Source of the DNA: MH13 sp965601715
GTDB taxonomy: Bacteria; Pseudomonadota; Alphaproteobacteria; Rhizobiales; MH13
Length of the DNA stretch: 64,000 bases
Assembly: GCA_965601715.1 (NCBI GenBank)
Contig: OZ271835.1
Location: forward strand, 2,728,001-2,792,000
Direction: 5' to 3'
This document shows positions 19,672 through 28,705 of this stretch, one piece after another. The notes under the pieces were generated by a model. That model was given only the letters and a program-made list of their open reading frames with translations. It was not told where the DNA came from and did no database searches. How positions within the stretch are numbered: position 1 is the stretch's first letter; each line of letters opens with the position of its first letter. Made by a program: the position numbers and the translations under genes.

Positions 19672-20548
19672 AGCAACGCGGATCGATGGCAAAGTTCTGG
19701 CCCGTGGCGTGACCGACGCCGTCGCGGAGTTCGCCGCGAAGTTCACCCAGGAGCAGGGACGCCAACCGGGTTTGGCTGTGGTGTTGGTTGGTGATGATCC
19801 GGCCAGCCAAGTCTATGTGCGCTCCAAGGGCAAAATGGCTGCCAAATGTGGCTTCTATTCCGTTGCGATCCGTCAAAGCGCGGATTTGAGCCAGCTCGAT
19901 CTTTTGGCCATCGTGTATGAACTGAACGCCAATGATGCGATTGATGGTATCTTGGTCCAGTTGCCATTGCCGGCGCACATCAACGCCGAAGCAATCCTCA
20001 ATGCGATTGATCCGGCCAAGGATGTTGATGGTTTCCACCCAGTCAATGCGGGCCGTTTGGCATCGGGTGACATCGATTCGCCGCTGATCCCGTGCACACC
20101 GGCTGGGATCATGCATATGATCCGCGCCGTGCATGGGCCGGACCTATCCGGTTTAAATGCTGTCGTGCTCGGTCGCTCAACCATTGTCGGCCGACCCGTC
20201 AGCCACCTCTTGCTCGCTGCCAATGCAACGGTCACCGTGGCGCATAGCCGAACCCATAACATCGCTGCAGTCGCACGGACTGGCGACATCCTCGTGGCCG
20301 CTGTTGGCCGTCCGCAGATCGTCGGCCTCGATTGGGTGAAGCCCGGTGCAACGGTTATCGATGTGGGCATCAACCGTATCGAAGATCAAAACCTGGGCAC
20401 GAGCCAATTGGTTGGTGATGTGGATTTTGAAGCGGTCAAATCGGTCGCTGGCGCGTTGACCCCGGTCCCTGGGGGTGTCGGCCCAATGACCATCGCTATG
20501 CTGATGGGGAACACACTCAAGGCAGCCGAAGCACGCGCAAAGGCTTGA
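19664..20548 (+). CDS. folD: Methylenetetrahydrofolate dehydrogenase/cyclohydrolase FolD
   Basis: Bifunctional one-carbon enzyme converting 5,10-methylene-THF to 10-formyl-THF with NADP, 294 residues. Catalytic Tyr51 and Lys57 lie in SQVYVRSKGKMA, and the signature LVQLPLPAHIN and PGGVGPMTIAML are intact. The start is GTG at 19664 inside the end of pgi (GTGAGTGA overlap); the in-frame ATG at 19610 would extend it far into pgi. Gene order pgi-folD suggests simple co-transcription, not a shared pathway. Confidence 0.9.
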   Translation: MSEATRIDGKVLARGVTDAVAEFAAKFTQEQGRQPGLAVVLVGDDPASQVYVRSKGKMAAKCGFYSVAIRQSADLSQLDLLAIVYELNANDAIDGILVQLPLPAHINAEAILNAIDPAKDVDGFHPVNAGRLASGDIDSPLIPCTPAGIMHMIRAVHGPDLSGLNAVVLGRSTIVGRPVSHLLLAANATVTVAHSRTHNIAAVARTGDILVAAVGRPQIVGLDWVKPGATVIDVGINRIEDQNLGTSQLVGDVDFEAVKSVAGALTPVPGGVGPMTIAMLMGNTLKAAEARAKA

Positions 20549-20560
20549 TCTGACAGTCTT

Positions 20561-23155
20561 TTAAGCTGCCGATTTGTCTCTCGCTTTGTTCCGACTGGTG
20601 TCTTCATTGGCCAGCAGCGATGCCAATTGTCGACGCGCGCTATCTGCCAAATGTGTTGGCAGAGCATCAAGCTCTACCGGATCGCTGACCAACGGTCCCT
20701 GCAAGGCACCGACACCCAGTGCCGTTAGACGGGCCGCCTGCCGTGGTGTCGCGACGTTGGTTGCCAACACATCGATGTCCAAAGCCGAGGCCATGGCGAC
20801 AAGTCCACGTAGCAACCGCTCGTCGGCATCATCTTCGGTAAAGGCATTGGTGATCGTAGGGTCCAACCGAACCGCATGAATATTGGTGCGCTCCATCAAA
20901 GCGAGCGAAGAGGCGGCGGTGCCAAAGAGATCGATGCCGACGCGGTAGCCCAGCTTGCCCAGCGTCAGGTAGGTTTGTTCGATTGCTCCGCTGGAACGCG
21001 CGGCGAACGCGGCCTCAGACACGGCGATAGTGATTTGATCCGCCCGTAGCCCACAGGCTTCACGACGCTTTTCCACCTCGGCGACAAAACTCTGAAGTCG
21101 GACATGATCGGGGCTGACCGACAACCACAACTCACCAACGTCGGCGCCGCGATTTTGTGCATCTCCGACCGCCGACATGACGGCGTCCACCACATAGGAG
21201 CATAACTTGGCGACTTGGCCTGAGCGCTGAGCCAAAGCAAACATTTGGTCGCTGTCGTACCAACCACCGGAATGAAACCAAGCCACTTCACCGGCAAAAC
21301 CAAGGGGCGTTCCGGTCTGCGCGTCAGCGATAGGAGACAGGCGGAACGACAGTGTTTCGCGGGCCGTGTCCAAGCTCGTCAAAATTGTCGTTGCCAGCGC
21401 TTTCGATACCGCCCCTTCATGACTGTGCCTGTCAGCATCGTCCTTAGTAAACCAATGCCAACGCCCACGCCCACCGGCCTTGGCTTGGTATTGTGCCAAG
21501 TCGGCGAACTTCATCAGCATTTGTGGGTTGAGGCCACGCTGCGTAAACTCAGTGACGCCTAGGGATAGGCTGACAGTTACCTTGCCGACGCTGGTAAGTA
21601 TGGGCTCACGCATGGCGTCGAACAACGCAACGATGACATCTTCATAGTCGGCCTGTGATGGGCGATCGGACATCGCGAAGATGAACTCGTCGCCGCCAAG
21701 GCGGGCCGCAAAGTCGTCTTTTCCGAGCGCTAGTTTTAAGCGATACGCGACCTCCACGAGAACCTCGTCGCCAATGTCGTGCCCATAGGCGTCATTGATC
21801 GGCTTAAAATAGTCGAGATCGAACAGCGCGATACATCCACCGGCATGTGCGCCGGATTCGAGTTTTTCTAACACTTCGCCTAAGCGCAGCGTGAACTGGC
21901 GTCGATTGAGCAGCCCCGTTAGCGGGTCCATCTCAGCGTAGCGGCGCAATTCGGATTCCGCGCGTTTCAGGGATGTTATATCGGTGCGCACACCAACGGT
22001 TGTCCCCGCGCCTGAGCGGTGCTCCCGCACCTGCAGCCACCGACCGTCACTCAATCGCTGCGTGAGTTGCTCGGGTGGATTTTTGTGGTGCGCCAATCGT
22101 TGTTTCAGCCAAGCCTCTTGAGACTCAGCATCGGGTCCAACATCACCATATTGCCCGCGTGACAGTCCAAATCGAAGAATGCTCTCAAAGGTTGCGCCGG
22201 GCACAATGGCATCTGCAGAGGCTGCATAGGTCTTCAAATAAGCCGAGTTGCAGACAATGAGACGGTCTGCACTATCATAGGCCGCGACGGCATCTGGTAA
22301 GGTCTCAAGCACATCACGAAGCAACTGCTCTGCGGAGTGCCTGTTCGACACCTCCTCGCGCAGCAGGTCCTCGGATAGTTTGATCTCCGTGATGTCTTGG
22401 AAGGTCCCCATCAACCCAATCAAGTCACCATCTTCATAGACCGGGTGGCCAAGTGCTCGAACCCAGATTGATCGATCTTTGGCTGTGATCAGAGGAAGTT
22501 CAAGTTTCCAACCTTCGCCGACGCCGATGGCCGTTTCCACGGCATGGGTGATGGCGGCGCGCGCTTCGGGCGCGTAGAAATTGATGGCCTCTTCAAGTTT
22601 GGGTTCGTAGTCGTCTGGAAGATCGTGGATACGCTTGGTTTGATCGGACCAGTATAACTCCCCCGTGCGCGTATCGAGAGACCAACCACCAATTTGGGCC
22701 ATCTCGGAGACATCCAACAGGAACTGTTGGCTTCGCGCCAGTTGCTTCTCGGCGTCTATACGCTCGGATATATCGTGACGGATGCTTAGGCGTCCAGCCA
22801 GCGCGCCTTGCGCATCGAACAGCGGTACGATGATGGCTTGGAACCACAACAGCGTGCCGGTTTTGCTGCGGTTACAAACCTGTCCCGCCCAACTTGTTCC
22901 GTTGTCTATCGCTGCCGAGATCTCAGCGGGAGCCGTACCCCCAAGGTCAGGCACATTGATATCGGCGAACGAGCGTCCCACCAACTCATCGCGCGTGTAG
23001 CCCAGCACCGTGCAAAAGGCATCGTTGACGTGGGTTATAATCCCCTGTGCGTCAGCAATCGACAGAATGGAGTGATTGTCCAATACACGCCGATAGGCGT
23101 CGTCCAGCATCGTCTTTGCTGGCACGGCAGCAGGGTTTGGACCAGCAGGGCTCAT
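20561..23155 (-). CDS. PAS-GGDEF protein with degenerate EAL domain
   Basis: 864 residues, soluble. Three PAS-like domains (about residues 20-140, 150-265 and 280-400) are followed by GGDEF, intact at 487-491 (RLGGDEF), so diguanylate cyclase activity is likely. The C-terminal domain aligns with EAL by length and landmarks, but the catalytic motifs are lost: EAL reads EVA (623-625), ELTES reads AVSEA, DDFGTGYSS reads DLFGTAASS, and AEGVE reads ATNVA. It should not cleave c-di-GMP and may bind a ligand or partner instead. Converges with folD, with a 12-bp gap. Confidence 0.87.
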   Translation of the reverse strand: MSPAGPNPAAVPAKTMLDDAYRRVLDNHSILSIADAQGIITHVNDAFCTVLGYTRDELVGRSFADINVPDLGGTAPAEISAAIDNGTSWAGQVCNRSKTGTLLWFQAIIVPLFDAQGALAGRLSIRHDISERIDAEKQLARSQQFLLDVSEMAQIGGWSLDTRTGELYWSDQTKRIHDLPDDYEPKLEEAINFYAPEARAAITHAVETAIGVGEGWKLELPLITAKDRSIWVRALGHPVYEDGDLIGLMGTFQDITEIKLSEDLLREEVSNRHSAEQLLRDVLETLPDAVAAYDSADRLIVCNSAYLKTYAASADAIVPGATFESILRFGLSRGQYGDVGPDAESQEAWLKQRLAHHKNPPEQLTQRLSDGRWLQVREHRSGAGTTVGVRTDITSLKRAESELRRYAEMDPLTGLLNRRQFTLRLGEVLEKLESGAHAGGCIALFDLDYFKPINDAYGHDIGDEVLVEVAYRLKLALGKDDFAARLGGDEFIFAMSDRPSQADYEDVIVALFDAMREPILTSVGKVTVSLSLGVTEFTQRGLNPQMLMKFADLAQYQAKAGGRGRWHWFTKDDADRHSHEGAVSKALATTILTSLDTARETLSFRLSPIADAQTGTPLGFAGEVAWFHSGGWYDSDQMFALAQRSGQVAKLCSYVVDAVMSAVGDAQNRGADVGELWLSVSPDHVRLQSFVAEVEKRREACGLRADQITIAVSEAAFAARSSGAIEQTYLTLGKLGYRVGIDLFGTAASSLALMERTNIHAVRLDPTITNAFTEDDADERLLRGLVAMASALDIDVLATNVATPRQAARLTALGVGALQGPLVSDPVELDALPTHLADSARRQLASLLANEDTSRNKARDKSAA

Positions 23156-23242
23156 TGTTCGGACGCAGATTCACTCACACCATTAGGTTGTGAAATCCTA
23201 GAGTCTTCTGGTTCCAAAAAGGTTAACCGATCCGGTAAGTTA

Positions 23243-24847
23243 CTAGGCTGCGAGCCCCTCGCGTTGATAATCTTTCACGTCGAAAAACTTCACCTGCGGA
23301 AAGCGTTCACCTTCGTAGGAAAGGTCGAATTCCGACGCTGCCAAGAACACCAGTGCGCCGTCCAAATCGGTGGCAAGCGATGCACGGTGACGTGTCTCGA
23401 ACTTGTCCAGTTCCTGTTTATCGTCACTCAAAACCCAGCGGGCGAGTGAGAACCGTGCTGGTTCGAAATCCACCGGCAATTTGTACTCCGCCATCAAGCG
23501 GTCTTTGAGCACGTCCAATTGTAGGGCTCCGACCACACCAACCAGGGCCGGTGAGCCATCGACTGGCGTGAAAACCTGGGTGACACCTTCCTCCGCCAAC
23601 TGCTGCAGCGCCTCTTTAAGCTTTTTGGCCTTCATCGGATCGGATAAACGAATGCGCCGCAGGATCTCCGGTGCAAAGCTCGGAATGCCCCGGAACGACA
23701 GAACTTCACCCTCCGTGAGTGTATCACCGATGCGCAGCGTGCCATGGTTGGGAATGCCCACCACGTCACCGGCAAAGGCCTCTTCCGCAAGGGCTCGGTC
23801 CTGCGCAAAGAAGAACTGCGGCGTGTGAAGACCGATCATCTTGCCAGTCCGAGCAAGGCGGGCCTTCATACCACGCGACAACTTGCCAGAGCACACACGC
23901 ATAAAGGCGATACGGTCACGGTGATTGGGATCCATATTGGCTTGGATCTTGAAGACAAAGCCCGTCATCGCGTTTTCGCTCGGTTCAACCTCACGCTTAT
24001 CCGCCTCCAACCCCTGCGGCTGCGGGGCGATATCACCAAGCGTGTCGATCAGATCTTTGACGCCAAACTCGCGTAAAGCCGAACCGAAAAGAACCGGCGA
24101 AAGATGCCCTTCATCAAACGCCTTCTGATCGAACGGCTTGGACGCTTCTAGGGCGAGCATCAAATCCTCAACGCCTGTTTCGCGGTCATGCTCATTGAAC
24201 ATGTCTGCCACCTTCGGATCTTCAGGGCCGTTGACCAGCTCCAAGTCACCGGCTGGATTGTCCAGGCGCCGCACCGCGCTTTTGCGCATATCGTACAACC
24301 CGGCGAAATTCTTGCCCTGACCAATCGGCCAGTTGAACGGGGTTAGATCGAGCGCCAATGTGTTTTCGATATCTTCCAGCAAGTCGAACGGGTGCAGGCT
24401 TTCGCGGTCAAGCTTGTTGATGAAAGTGACGATGGGGATGTCACGCAGGCGGCACACCTCAAAAAGTTTGCGTGTACGCGCCTCAATACCTTTGGCCGCG
24501 TCAATCACCATGATCGCGCTATCAACGGCTGACAGCGTGCGATAAGTATCCTCGGAAAAGTCTTCGTGGCCTGGTGTATCGAGCAGATTGTAGATGTGGT
24601 CGCCGTAAGTGAAGGTCATCACCGATGTCATCACTGAGATGCCACGCTGGCGTTCGATATCCATCCAGTCGGACCGCGTCCGGCGCCGGTCACCTTTCGC
24701 CTTTACCTCGCCAGCAAGCTGGATCGCACCACCGAAGAAGAGCATCTTCTCGGTAAGTGTGGTCTTACCCGCATCTGGGTGAGAGATGATCGCGAAGGTA
24801 CGCCGCGCTTTGATCTGCTGGGCATAGGGGGATTGGGTCTGTGTCAT
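23243..24847 (-). CDS. prfC: Peptide chain release factor 3
   Basis: Translational GTPase RF3, 534 residues, which recycles RF1/RF2 from the ribosome after termination. G1 reads SHPDAGKTT near residue 20, the switch region GISVMTSVMTF and G3 DTPGHEDF are present, and NKLD supplies G4. The C-terminal part matches the RF3-specific domains II and III. Length is normal (about 530). It stands alone, between the PAS-GGDEF gene and ppk2, all on the minus strand. Confidence 0.92.
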   Translation of the reverse strand: MTQTQSPYAQQIKARRTFAIISHPDAGKTTLTEKMLFFGGAIQLAGEVKAKGDRRRTRSDWMDIERQRGISVMTSVMTFTYGDHIYNLLDTPGHEDFSEDTYRTLSAVDSAIMVIDAAKGIEARTRKLFEVCRLRDIPIVTFINKLDRESLHPFDLLEDIENTLALDLTPFNWPIGQGKNFAGLYDMRKSAVRRLDNPAGDLELVNGPEDPKVADMFNEHDRETGVEDLMLALEASKPFDQKAFDEGHLSPVLFGSALREFGVKDLIDTLGDIAPQPQGLEADKREVEPSENAMTGFVFKIQANMDPNHRDRIAFMRVCSGKLSRGMKARLARTGKMIGLHTPQFFFAQDRALAEEAFAGDVVGIPNHGTLRIGDTLTEGEVLSFRGIPSFAPEILRRIRLSDPMKAKKLKEALQQLAEEGVTQVFTPVDGSPALVGVVGALQLDVLKDRLMAEYKLPVDFEPARFSLARWVLSDDKQELDKFETRHRASLATDLDGALVFLAASEFDLSYEGERFPQVKFFDVKDYQREGLAA

Positions 24848-24893
24848 GCTGGCCAGTTAAGCCCTTGCGCCTGGCTGCGCAAGCATCGCTCGT

Positions 24894-25760
24894 TTAGGCG
24901 TCTGCCAGGTCGTCGGGTGTTAGCCCGATGATGGCAGGGTCGGCAGCGCCCAGCACGGCGTCATCACGGTCGTCATAAGCGAACTGCGTGAGCACATGAC
25001 GGATGATCTGCAAGCGGCCACGTCGTTTGTCATTCATACGGACGATTGTCCACGGCGCCATTTCGGTGGACGTACGTTCAAGCATTGTGTTGCGGGCGTT
25101 GGTGTAGTCGTCCCATTTGGTCAGCGCTTTCAGGTCAATAGGCGACAATTTCCAGATTTTCAGCGGGCTGTGACGTCGGTCATGGAAGCGCTTGAGCTGC
25201 GTAACCCGTCCAATGTTCAGCCAAAACTTCACAAAAACAATATCGTCGCGCACCAGCGCTTTCTCAAAGGCTGGAACTTCGGACAAGAACTGTTGGTGCT
25301 GTTCGGGCGTGCAAAAACCCATCACAGGTTCAACGCCAGCCCGGTTGTACCAGGACCGATCAAATAGGGTGATGTCCCCTTCTGTGGGCAGGTGCGACAC
25401 GTAGCGCTGAAAATACCACTGCCCGCGTTCCGTTTCGGTTGGCTTGGCCAAGGCTGCGACGTGGCAATGGCGTGGATTAAGGTAACGCGAAAAATTGAAG
25501 ATTGAGCCGCCCTTGCCAGCCGCATCCCGCCCTTCAAACACAACCACCAATCGCTTGCCGGTTTCTTGGAGGTGGTACTGCAGCTTCACCAACTCAACCT
25601 GCAGCGCCTCGAGCTGTTCGTTGTAACGTGAGCGTTTCAAGCGTTTGGCATAGGGATAACCGCCATCGCTCATCTGAAAATCATCAAGTGCTGCCGGAAA
25701 AGTTGGATCGTCCAGGTCGAAGGATTCCAGGGCGGCGGCAACATCGGCGGGGTAGGGCAT
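24894..25760 (-). CDS. ppk2: Polyphosphate kinase 2
   Basis: PPK2-family kinase of 288 residues that transfers phosphate between polyphosphate and nucleotides. Walker A is EGRDAAGKGG (about 76-85), and the lid/Walker B region is LFDRSWYNRAG (about 132-142). The ATG at 25760 has GGGAG a few bases upstream; an in-frame ATG at 25817 would add a non-conserved 19 residues. Single-domain size fits class I. It is divergent from phoR across about 190 bp that hold a Pho-box-like repeat, which links it to phosphate control. Confidence 0.88.
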   Translation of the reverse strand: MPYPADVAAALESFDLDDPTFPAALDDFQMSDGGYPYAKRLKRSRYNEQLEALQVELVKLQYHLQETGKRLVVVFEGRDAAGKGGSIFNFSRYLNPRHCHVAALAKPTETERGQWYFQRYVSHLPTEGDITLFDRSWYNRAGVEPVMGFCTPEQHQQFLSEVPAFEKALVRDDIVFVKFWLNIGRVTQLKRFHDRRHSPLKIWKLSPIDLKALTKWDDYTNARNTMLERTSTEMAPWTIVRMNDKRRGRLQIIRHVLTQFAYDDRDDAVLGAADPAIIGLTPDDLADA

Positions 25761-25844
25761 GGGTGGCTCCCAAATCAATAGAAGAGCGACAGTGCCAGCC
25801 GTTCCCTGCCGGGACAAGCCGCCTGAGATAGAAGCGCCATATTT

Positions 25845-25866
25845 GCGTCACGCCCCTGTCACTGAC
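25845..25866. promoter_or_regulatory. Possible Pho box between ppk2 and phoR
   Basis: Two 11-bp units, GCGTCACGCCC and CTGTCACTGAC, repeat GTCAC at 11-bp spacing, the geometry of PhoB binding sites (CTGTCAT repeats). The second unit fits well and the first poorly. It could serve either divergent gene. Confidence 0.35.
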
Positions 25867-25951
25867 TAGAAGGTAGGGCAGCCATCTACATCGAACTAAT
25901 TGATTCGCCCGAACAAGCTCGGGCCCCAGCGAGGAAAGCCGCCTATCCATT

Positions 25952-27385
25952 ATGGTGAGCGAACCCAACAGACTCATCGATACGTCGCACTCCAATCAGC
26001 GCGACCCACAAGACGACGTGCCCGTCGACATGCTCGGTCGATTGGCGGCTGACGCACGCCGCGCACGCTGGGTCATAATCTCTGCTGGTGGTGTTTTCTT
26101 TCTGCTCGCGATAGCCGGGCGATTGTCTTTTTTTGAGGCTTTGCTGGCTGCCACCCTGGTCGCAATCGCTGCGATGGCAACGGGTGCGCCATCTGCTGGC
26201 TTATCGCGCCGGGCTGGCGAGCGCGCGCGGCGTCAAAGACAGCAAAGGCCGAGCTATGAACAGCTCATTGGCGCCTGGCCGCAGCCGGTCATTCTTGTCG
26301 ACCAGCGCCTGACCATCCGGACCATCAACCAAGCCGCTGGCGACCTGATGGAGATCCGCCGGCTGGGTGATCCTTTGTCGTTTCGGCTGCGCGATCCTGA
26401 CGTTCTGGCCGATGTCGAAGCCGCCTTGGCAAACGGAAGTGAAAGCACCCGGACGATCCTAGAGAAGGTTCCATCCGAGCGGATGTTGCGTCTGCATATA
26501 CGGCCGTTTCTCTACACAGGGTCGTCGGATATGCCCTATCCAACCGGCAAGCCCGGTGGTGGCCCGGCCCGATTTGTGTTGATTGTCATAGAGGACGAGA
26601 CTGCCAATTATCGCTCTGAGCGGACCCGCTCTGATTTTGTGGCCAATGCAAGCCACGAGCTGCGTACGCCGTTGGCATCGATCTCCGGCTGCATTGAAAC
26701 GCTCCAGGGTTCTGCAAAGGACGACCCAGCCGGACAAGAGCGGTTTCTGTCCATCATGGGCCAGCAAGCTGATCGCATGACATCGCTCATAGACGACTTG
26801 CTGTCGCTCAACCGGATTGAGATGCGCGCACACCGTGTTCCCACCGACAGCGTCGATATGGATGCGACCGTCGGTGAGGCGATCGACTTGGCGCGCGCAG
26901 GTGCTGAGCAGGCGGGTGTCTCGATAGAGCTGTCCAGCACGACATCGCCGGCCAGCGTGGTTGGCGATGCGATGGAGCTACGCCTTGTGGTGACCAATCT
27001 GCTACAGAACGCCATCAAGTACGGTGGCAGCGGTGGTAAGATCGACATCACATTGCGCGACGCATTGGAAGGCGGCGTCCGCATGGTGGAATTGGTCGTG
27101 CGCGACTACGGTCCAGGCATCGCACCAGATCACTTGCCGCGCCTCACCGAGCGCTTTTATCGGGCTCATGAAGAGAGCAGTGGCCTGGCCCGCGGTACTG
27201 GCCTAGGGCTAGCAATCGTCAAGCACATTGTGGCGCGGCACCGAGGGCGGCTCATCATCGAAAGCGAACCGGGCGATGGTGCCCAGTTTAGTGTTCGTCT
27301 TCCTTATGCACCAGTTTCCACGGCCACTTCTGATGCAGGCGAAATAGACGAAGAAATTCAATCGTCTAGACTGTCACACGACTGA
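25952..27385 (+). CDS. phoR: Phosphate regulon sensor histidine kinase PhoR
   Basis: Inner-membrane histidine kinase of 477 residues that phosphorylates PhoB under phosphate limitation. Two close hydrophobic segments lie at about residues 34-75, then a PAS-like domain (about 95-210), then HisKA with FVANASHELRTPLAS, and HATPase with NLLQNAIKYGG, DYGPGIAPDH and GTGLGLAIVKH. Identity follows from the pst/pho genes immediately downstream. The Pho box for pstS overlaps its stop codon. Confidence 0.9.
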   Translation: MVSEPNRLIDTSHSNQRDPQDDVPVDMLGRLAADARRARWVIISAGGVFFLLAIAGRLSFFEALLAATLVAIAAMATGAPSAGLSRRAGERARRQRQQRPSYEQLIGAWPQPVILVDQRLTIRTINQAAGDLMEIRRLGDPLSFRLRDPDVLADVEAALANGSESTRTILEKVPSERMLRLHIRPFLYTGSSDMPYPTGKPGGGPARFVLIVIEDETANYRSERTRSDFVANASHELRTPLASISGCIETLQGSAKDDPAGQERFLSIMGQQADRMTSLIDDLLSLNRIEMRAHRVPTDSVDMDATVGEAIDLARAGAEQAGVSIELSSTTSPASVVGDAMELRLVVTNLLQNAIKYGGSGGKIDITLRDALEGGVRMVELVVRDYGPGIAPDHLPRLTERFYRAHEESSGLARGTGLGLAIVKHIVARHRGRLIIESEPGDGAQFSVRLPYAPVSTATSDAGEIDEEIQSSRLSHD

Positions 27386-27403
27386 TACAAATCCGTCATA
27401 CAA
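27371..27403 (+). promoter_or_regulatory. Pho box in front of pstS
   Basis: Three consecutive 11-bp units, CTGTCACACGA, CTGATACAAAT and CCGTCATACAA, match the alphaproteobacterial PhoB site built on CTGTCAT repeats. The site begins inside the last codons of phoR and lies 125 bp upstream of the pstS start. It implies a PhoB-dependent promoter for pstSCAB-phoU-phoB separate from phoR transcription. Confidence 0.7.
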
Positions 27404-27527
27404 CGCTCATGCCGAGGGACTACGGTCCCGGTGTACCCGCTGCAAATGGCGCGCAGCTGAAACCGTGATCCGCTGGGGATCCAACGCGCCTTTTGATGCA
27501 TATTGCACCGATTCAGGAGAATCTATC

Positions 27528-28547
27528 GTGAGAATCGCAACTTACACCAGCGTTGCTGCCCTTGCTGTCGCAGGCATGATGGTCGCTGCACCTGCTCAAG
27601 CTCGTGACCAAATCCAAGTCGTTGGCTCGTCCACCGTGTTCCCCTTCACCACGGCCGTTGCAGAGCGCTTTGGTCAGCAGACTGATTTCGCAACACCAGT
27701 TGTTGAGTCGACCGGTACCGGCGGCGGTATGCGCCTGTTCTGTGCCGGTGTTGGCGCTGACACGGCTGACTTCACCAACGCTTCGCGCGCCATGAAATCC
27801 TCTGAGTTGGAATCCTGCACAGCAAATGGTGTAACCCCTGTTGAAATGCGTGTTGGCTTCGACGGCATCGTGATTGCTGACTCCATCGACGGTCCTTCGC
27901 TCGACCTCACCCGCGCTCAGCTCTTCCTGGCTCTCGCCAAGCAAATTCCTGGCGAAGACGGCTCTCTGATGGACAACCCGAACGTCTTTTGGGCTGACAT
28001 TGACCCAGGCCTTCCATCAGCGGCAGTTGAAGTTCTCGGCCCTCCTCCAACCTCTGGTACCCGCGACGCATTCCTTGAACTCGTCATGGAGCCTGGTTGT
28101 GAGGAAGCTGGTTTCGACGGCGACATCTGCGAAGGCATCTTTGAAGAGCTGCGCGAAGACGGCGGCTACATCGATGCCGGTGAGAACGACAACCTGATCG
28201 TTCAGCGCCTACAAGCGAACCCCGATGCCGTTGGCATCTTCGGTTACTCATTCTTAGCTGAGAACGGTGACGTGGTGCAGGGTGCGCGGATTGATGGCGT
28301 TGAGCCAACTTTCGAGAACATCGCATCGGGCGACTACCCTGTGTCTCGCTCTCTTTATGTCTACGTCAAAGCCGAGCATGTCGGCGTAATCCCAGGCATG
28401 GAAGAGTTCATTGCAGAGTACACGTCTGAGGCTGCTTGGGGCGACGAAGGTTACCTCGCTGAGCGTGGCCTGATCCCGCTTCCTGCCGATGCGCGTGCCG
28501 AAGCTGCTGCTGAAGCACAGACGTTGACACCTTTCACGGCAATGTAA
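27528..28547 (+). CDS. pstS: Phosphate ABC transporter substrate-binding protein PstS
   Basis: Periplasmic high-affinity phosphate-binding protein, 339 residues. The start is GTG at 27528, preceded by AGGAGA and followed by a signal peptide ending in APAQA; an upstream in-frame start at 27465 would block the signal. The mature N-terminus has the phosphate-binding loop VVGSSTVFPF, and TSGTRDAF supplies the second binding loop. Proteins of this type deliver phosphate to PstC/PstA. The 158-bp gap to pstC contains two hairpins that may favour PstS over the permeases. Confidence 0.92.
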   Translation: MRIATYTSVAALAVAGMMVAAPAQARDQIQVVGSSTVFPFTTAVAERFGQQTDFATPVVESTGTGGGMRLFCAGVGADTADFTNASRAMKSSELESCTANGVTPVEMRVGFDGIVIADSIDGPSLDLTRAQLFLALAKQIPGEDGSLMDNPNVFWADIDPGLPSAAVEVLGPPPTSGTRDAFLELVMEPGCEEAGFDGDICEGIFEELREDGGYIDAGENDNLIVQRLQANPDAVGIFGYSFLAENGDVVQGARIDGVEPTFENIASGDYPVSRSLYVYVKAEHVGVIPGMEEFIAEYTSEAAWGDEGYLAERGLIPLPADARAEAAAEAQTLTPFTAM

Positions 28548-28567
28548 TTCACCCTTGGTGAACAGCG

Positions 28568-28599
28568 GTGCGCGCCCCCGAGGTGCGCACTGCGCTTTT
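28568..28599 (+). terminator. Hairpin with short T run after pstS
   Basis: Arms GTGCGC (28568-28573) and GCGCAC (28585-28590) are followed by TGCGCTTTT. It looks like a leaky terminator, consistent with excess PstS over the downstream permeases. Confidence 0.4.
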
Positions 28600-28610
28600 C
28601 TGCAAGTGCT

Positions 28611-28643
28611 CCAGAGCGCGTGGACACCAACACACGCGTCTGG
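28611..28643 (+). repeat. Second hairpin in the pstS-pstC gap
   Basis: CCAGA and CGCGTG (with one unpaired G at 28616 between them) pair with CACGCG and TCTGG, giving an 11-bp stem with a 10-base loop, followed by ATTTTCTG. It probably acts with the first hairpin in transcript processing or attenuation. Confidence 0.45.
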
Positions 28644-28705
28644 ATTTTCTGTCAGGTAAAGGCCCGCGAGACGGCTCGGCTTGACCAAACAGGTGGCACG
28701 CTTTC

